Shown in pieces: positions 31,743 to 34,231 of a DNA stretch of 34,231 nt (position 1 is the first letter of the stretch; each line of letters begins with the position of its first letter). The stretch spans positions 1 through 34,231 of the forward strand of contig NZ_JASJCS010000058.1 in the NCBI RefSeq assembly GCF_030065885.1, in the 5' to 3' direction. The DNA comes from Ilumatobacter sp. (GTDB lineage Bacteria; Actinomycetota; Acidimicrobiia; Acidimicrobiales; Ilumatobacteraceae). The translations under genes were made by a program, and so were the position numbers. Under the pieces are notes generated by a model. It saw nothing but the letters and a program-made list of their open reading frames with translations. It was not told the DNA's origin and searched no databases.

Positions 31743-33697
31743 TGCCCGTCGGCCGATGCTCGCGCTCCCGCGATGAGCGGCGGCGCCGGTGCGTCGGTGA
31801 CGAACGCCAGCTCCTGGACCGCGCGCGTCATCGCGACGTAGAGCAGGCGAGCTCCGCGGGGCGTCCCGTCGAGAATGGCGTGCGGGTTGACGACAACGAC
31901 GCCGTCGAACTCGAGGCCCTTCACCGTCTCGGGCCCGAACATCGGCACGTCGTCGTGTCCCAGCTCGTGGAGGTGGTCGACCGCCACGAATCCGTGCCCC
32001 GACAGCGCGGCCCCGAGGTCGTCGTGCATCGACGGCGGCGCGACGAGCCCGGTGAGCCGGTGGCGGTGCTTGACCTGCGCGATCGTGCGTGCGACGGCGT
32101 CGGCGAGGTCGGCCGGTTCGACGTGGTGCCATGACGGCGGGTCACCCTCGCCGCGCACCGACTGGCTCGCCGTGGCATCGACACCCGTCTCGGGCAGCAG
32201 GCGGTTGGCGACCCGGAGGATCGGTTCGGGGACGCGATATCCGATCGTGAGATCGGCGACCTCACCAGCGGCGCCAAGGTGGGCGAACACATCCGACCAG
32301 CGTTCCTGACCGGCGGGCGTCGTCGACTGCGCCACGTCACCCACCAACGTGATCGAGCCGGCAGGTGAACGCCGGCCGATCACGCGGAGCGCGACAGCCG
32401 AGTGATCCTGCGCCTCGTCGACGACGATGTGGCCGTAGGTGAAGGGCGTGCCGTTGAGCAGCGTGTTCGCCTCGTCGACGAGGTACTGGTCGGCCACCGT
32501 CCACGCCCGCCGCTTGCCACGTGCGCCCGGCAGGTAGCGGTCGACGAGCGCGATCGGCTTCTGCGTCGGCCAGCACTTGTTGAGCACCGCCCTCAGCGGC
32601 CCGGCCTCGGACCAGCGATCGTCGCCGTTGCAGCGGCGTCGGAGCTCTCGCTGGGCGAGCACGCGCAGGCGTTCCCGGCGCTCGTTGATCGGCACGACGC
32701 CGAGCTTGGCCGCGTCGATCCACTCGGCGATCTGCGATCGCTGGAAGTGGTGCGTCCGCGCACCGATCGGCACCCTGACGTCGCCGTCGGGTGGCTGGAT
32801 CGCGTCGAGGGCGCGCTGCTCGAGCTCGCCGAGGCGTGCTTGCGAACCCTTCCATCGCGCCCGCTCGACGTCATCGGTGCCGGTGATCTCGACGCGCGGG
32901 ATGCACAGCTCGAACGCCGTGCACTGCCGCACGCTGCGCTCGCCGAGCGAGGGAAGCACATTGGCGATGTAGTCGAGGAACGCCTGGTTGGGCCCCACGA
33001 CCAACACACCATCGCGGGCCAACCGGGCGCGGTGCTCGAAGAGCAGGTACGCGGCCCGGTGCAGCGCCACCGCCGTCTTGCCGGTGCCGGGGCCACCCTG
33101 CACGATGAGCGCCTGATCGATGCCCGACCGGATCACGACGTCCTGCTCGGCCTGGATCGTGGCGACGATCTCGCGCATCGCGCCCGACCTCGCTGCGCCG
33201 ATCTCAGCGAGCACCGGGTCGGGGATGCCGGCGGCGACGTCGGCGGCCTCGGGGTCGTCGAGGTGCTCGTCGAGGTAGGCCGTCAGCTCGCCGTCGGCCA
33301 GCGTGAAGCGCCGGCGGAACGACACGCCGAGCGGGTCGACGGCCGTCGCACGGTAGAACGGCGCCGAGATCGGTGCCCGCCAGTCGACGACCACCGGGTC
33401 GTGCCGATCGTCCTCGATGTGCCGGCGGCCGATGTACCACCGGTCGCCGGGCCCACCGTCGGGTGACGCCTCGTCGATCCGGCCGAAGAACTCGCCCGCA
33501 CCGGGTGAGCGCAGCGAGTCGAGTGCCTCCCAGACGGTCATCTCGACGTACTCGGCGGTGATCTCGTCGGCGGCGGATTGCGGATCGACGTGCTCGAGTC
33601 GCTCGATCATCCGGTCGCGACACGCGCGCGCGAACGCCAAGCGGGCGCGCTCGTCGTCGAGGTCGGGGAACGGGTCGGCCGTCACGTCCGTGGACAT
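31733..33697 (-). CDS. helD: HelD-like UvrD/SF1 ATPase (RNA polymerase recycling factor)
   Basis: SF1-type ATPase of 654 residues. Near residues 90-130 it has RWYIGRRHIEDD and PVVVDWRAPISAPFYRAT, the block that marks HelD proteins. Walker A is QGGPGTGKTAVALHRAAYLL at about residue 200-215, motif II is HIVVDEAQDHS, and motif VI is RLLYVAMTRAVQELAFV. HelD binds stalled RNA polymerase and frees it from nucleic acid, as shown for Bacillus and mycobacterial members; the role here is inferred from the block. The ATG at 33697 has TAGCAT ten bases upstream. The frame is open upstream but that is antisense to the SDR gene. Confidence 0.88.
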   Translation of the reverse strand: MSTDVTADPFPDLDDERARLAFARACRDRMIERLEHVDPQSAADEITAEYVEMTVWEALDSLRSPGAGEFFGRIDEASPDGGPGDRWYIGRRHIEDDRHDPVVVDWRAPISAPFYRATAVDPLGVSFRRRFTLADGELTAYLDEHLDDPEAADVAAGIPDPVLAEIGAARSGAMREIVATIQAEQDVVIRSGIDQALIVQGGPGTGKTAVALHRAAYLLFEHRARLARDGVLVVGPNQAFLDYIANVLPSLGERSVRQCTAFELCIPRVEITGTDDVERARWKGSQARLGELEQRALDAIQPPDGDVRVPIGARTHHFQRSQIAEWIDAAKLGVVPINERRERLRVLAQRELRRRCNGDDRWSEAGPLRAVLNKCWPTQKPIALVDRYLPGARGKRRAWTVADQYLVDEANTLLNGTPFTYGHIVVDEAQDHSAVALRVIGRRSPAGSITLVGDVAQSTTPAGQERWSDVFAHLGAAGEVADLTIGYRVPEPILRVANRLLPETGVDATASQSVRGEGDPPSWHHVEPADLADAVARTIAQVKHRHRLTGLVAPPSMHDDLGAALSGHGFVAVDHLHELGHDDVPMFGPETVKGLEFDGVVVVNPHAILDGTPRGARLLYVAMTRAVQELAFVTDAPAPPLIAGARASADGHHG

Positions 33698-33707
33698 GGG
33701 GCCTGCG

Positions 33708-33713
33708 ATGCTA
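33708..33713 (-). promoter_or_regulatory. Probable -10 element for helD (TAGCAT)
   Basis: On the minus strand TAGCAT precedes the ATG by ten bases, no Shine-Dalgarno. The 63-bp gap also carries CATCAT (33749-33754), six bases before the divergent SDR GTG. Confidence 0.5.
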
Positions 33714-33760
33714 GCGATCCGGCATCGTCGCGTCGCATCGGTTTCGGCCATCATCCAGGC

Positions 33761-34231
33761 GTGAAGATCGACGAACTGTTCTCCATCGACGGCAAGGTCG
33801 CCCTGGTCACCGGCGGATCGCGCGGCATCGGCGAGATGATCGCCGCCGGGTTCCTCGCCAACGGCGCCCGCGTCTACATCAGCTCGCGGAAGGTCGACGC
33901 GTGCGACGCGACCGCTGCGCGGTTGGCGGGGCGCTACGGCGGCGAGTGCATCTCGCTCCCGGCCGATCTGTCGAACCTCGACGGCATCGACGCGCTGACC
34001 GCTGCACTGCGCGAGCGCGAGGACCGGCTGGACATCCTGGTGAACAACGCCGGCGTCTCCTGGGGCGCGCCACTGGAGGAGTTCCCCGAGAAGGGCTGGG
34101 ACAAGGTGATGGACACCAACGTCAAGGGCGTGTTCTTCCTCACGCAACGACTCCTGCCGCTCCTGGAGGCCGCCGCCACCGCCGACGACCCGGCGCGGGT
34201 CATCAACATCGGCTCGATCGACGGCATCAAG
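33761..34231 (+). CDS. Short-chain dehydrogenase/reductase, RhlG/FabG-like, cut by window end
   Basis: First 157 codons of an NAD(P)-dependent oxidoreductase. The cofactor motif is VTGGSRGIGEM, followed by the acidic-strand region ISSRK that favours NADP, then NNAGVSWGAPLEE and the VFFLTQRLLPLL helix. The frame ends at INIGSIDGIK, before the catalytic Tyr-x-x-x-Lys, which must lie beyond the window. The overall pattern recalls RhlG-like ketoacyl reductases. The GTG at 33761 opens the conserved FSIDGKVALVTGG start. Confidence 0.88.
   Translation, partial: MKIDELFSIDGKVALVTGGSRGIGEMIAAGFLANGARVYISSRKVDACDATAARLAGRYGGECISLPADLSNLDGIDALTAALREREDRLDILVNNAGVSWGAPLEEFPEKGWDKVMDTNVKGVFFLTQRLLPLLEAAATADDPARVINIGSIDGIK

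Overview
The window is high-GC, densely packed actinobacterial chromosome. Coryne-type glycogen synthase, a DUF3097 protein, a Streptomyces/Mycobacterium-type HelD, an NDMA-dependent alcohol dehydrogenase, LytR-CpsA-Psr and L,D-transpeptidase genes, and frequent leaderless starts together suggest an Acidimicrobiia-like (Ilumatobacter-like) marine or soil actinobacterium. That placement is inference. No phage, insertion sequence, CRISPR array, rRNA or tRNA was seen.

Layout. Positions 1-273 hold a 99-bp perfect inverted repeat that folds sdhA back on itself. It looks like a contig-end artefact, and it truncates the flavoprotein gene. Next are sdhC (minus strand) and, divergent from it, a membrane pyrophosphatase (plus). 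From 4.5 to 12 kb is a patchwork of single genes: a GNAT acetyltransferase, a caspase-like (C14) protein with a disordered N-terminus and a tiny upstream ORF, DUF3097, a DUF4349 lipoprotein, an unnamed conserved protein, an SCP2 protein coupled to an Fpg/MutM-like glycosylase, and an orphan TIR-domain protein. From 12 to 19 kb come glgA, an enlarged valS, a secreted L,D-transpeptidase and an LCP ligase. From 19 to 27 kb come a MoxR ATPase with a VWA protein, a pair of 73-bp intergenic repeats, an NDMA-type alcohol dehydrogenase, a hypothetical gene, a PhzF-like isomerase and a two-domain M16 lipoprotein peptidase. From 26.8 to 30.8 kb a four-gene operon (cysH, precorrin-2 dehydrogenase, cobA, sulfite reductase) is joined by 4-base ATGA/GTGA overlaps and preceded by operator-like palindromes. 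The right end has two small hypotheticals, HelD and a truncated RhlG-like SDR.

How genes work together. The cys operon reduces APS to sulfite and sulfite to sulfide, and it encodes two of the siroheme-forming steps its own reductase needs. SdhC/SdhA (SdhB not visible) form respiratory complex II. The L,D-transpeptidase and LCP protein act on the cell envelope. MoxR and VWA form a chaperone-like pair. The TIR and caspase-like proteins are the best candidates for abortive defence or regulated cell death, but neither has a visible partner.

The most general signal is regulatory. At least nine genes lack a Shine-Dalgarno site and instead have a TANNNT hexamer ending 6-11 bases before the start codon, as expected for leaderless transcripts. 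Other genes here (sdhA, hppA, caspase-like, SCP2, TIR, sir, cobA) have clear AGGAGG-type sites, so both modes coexist.
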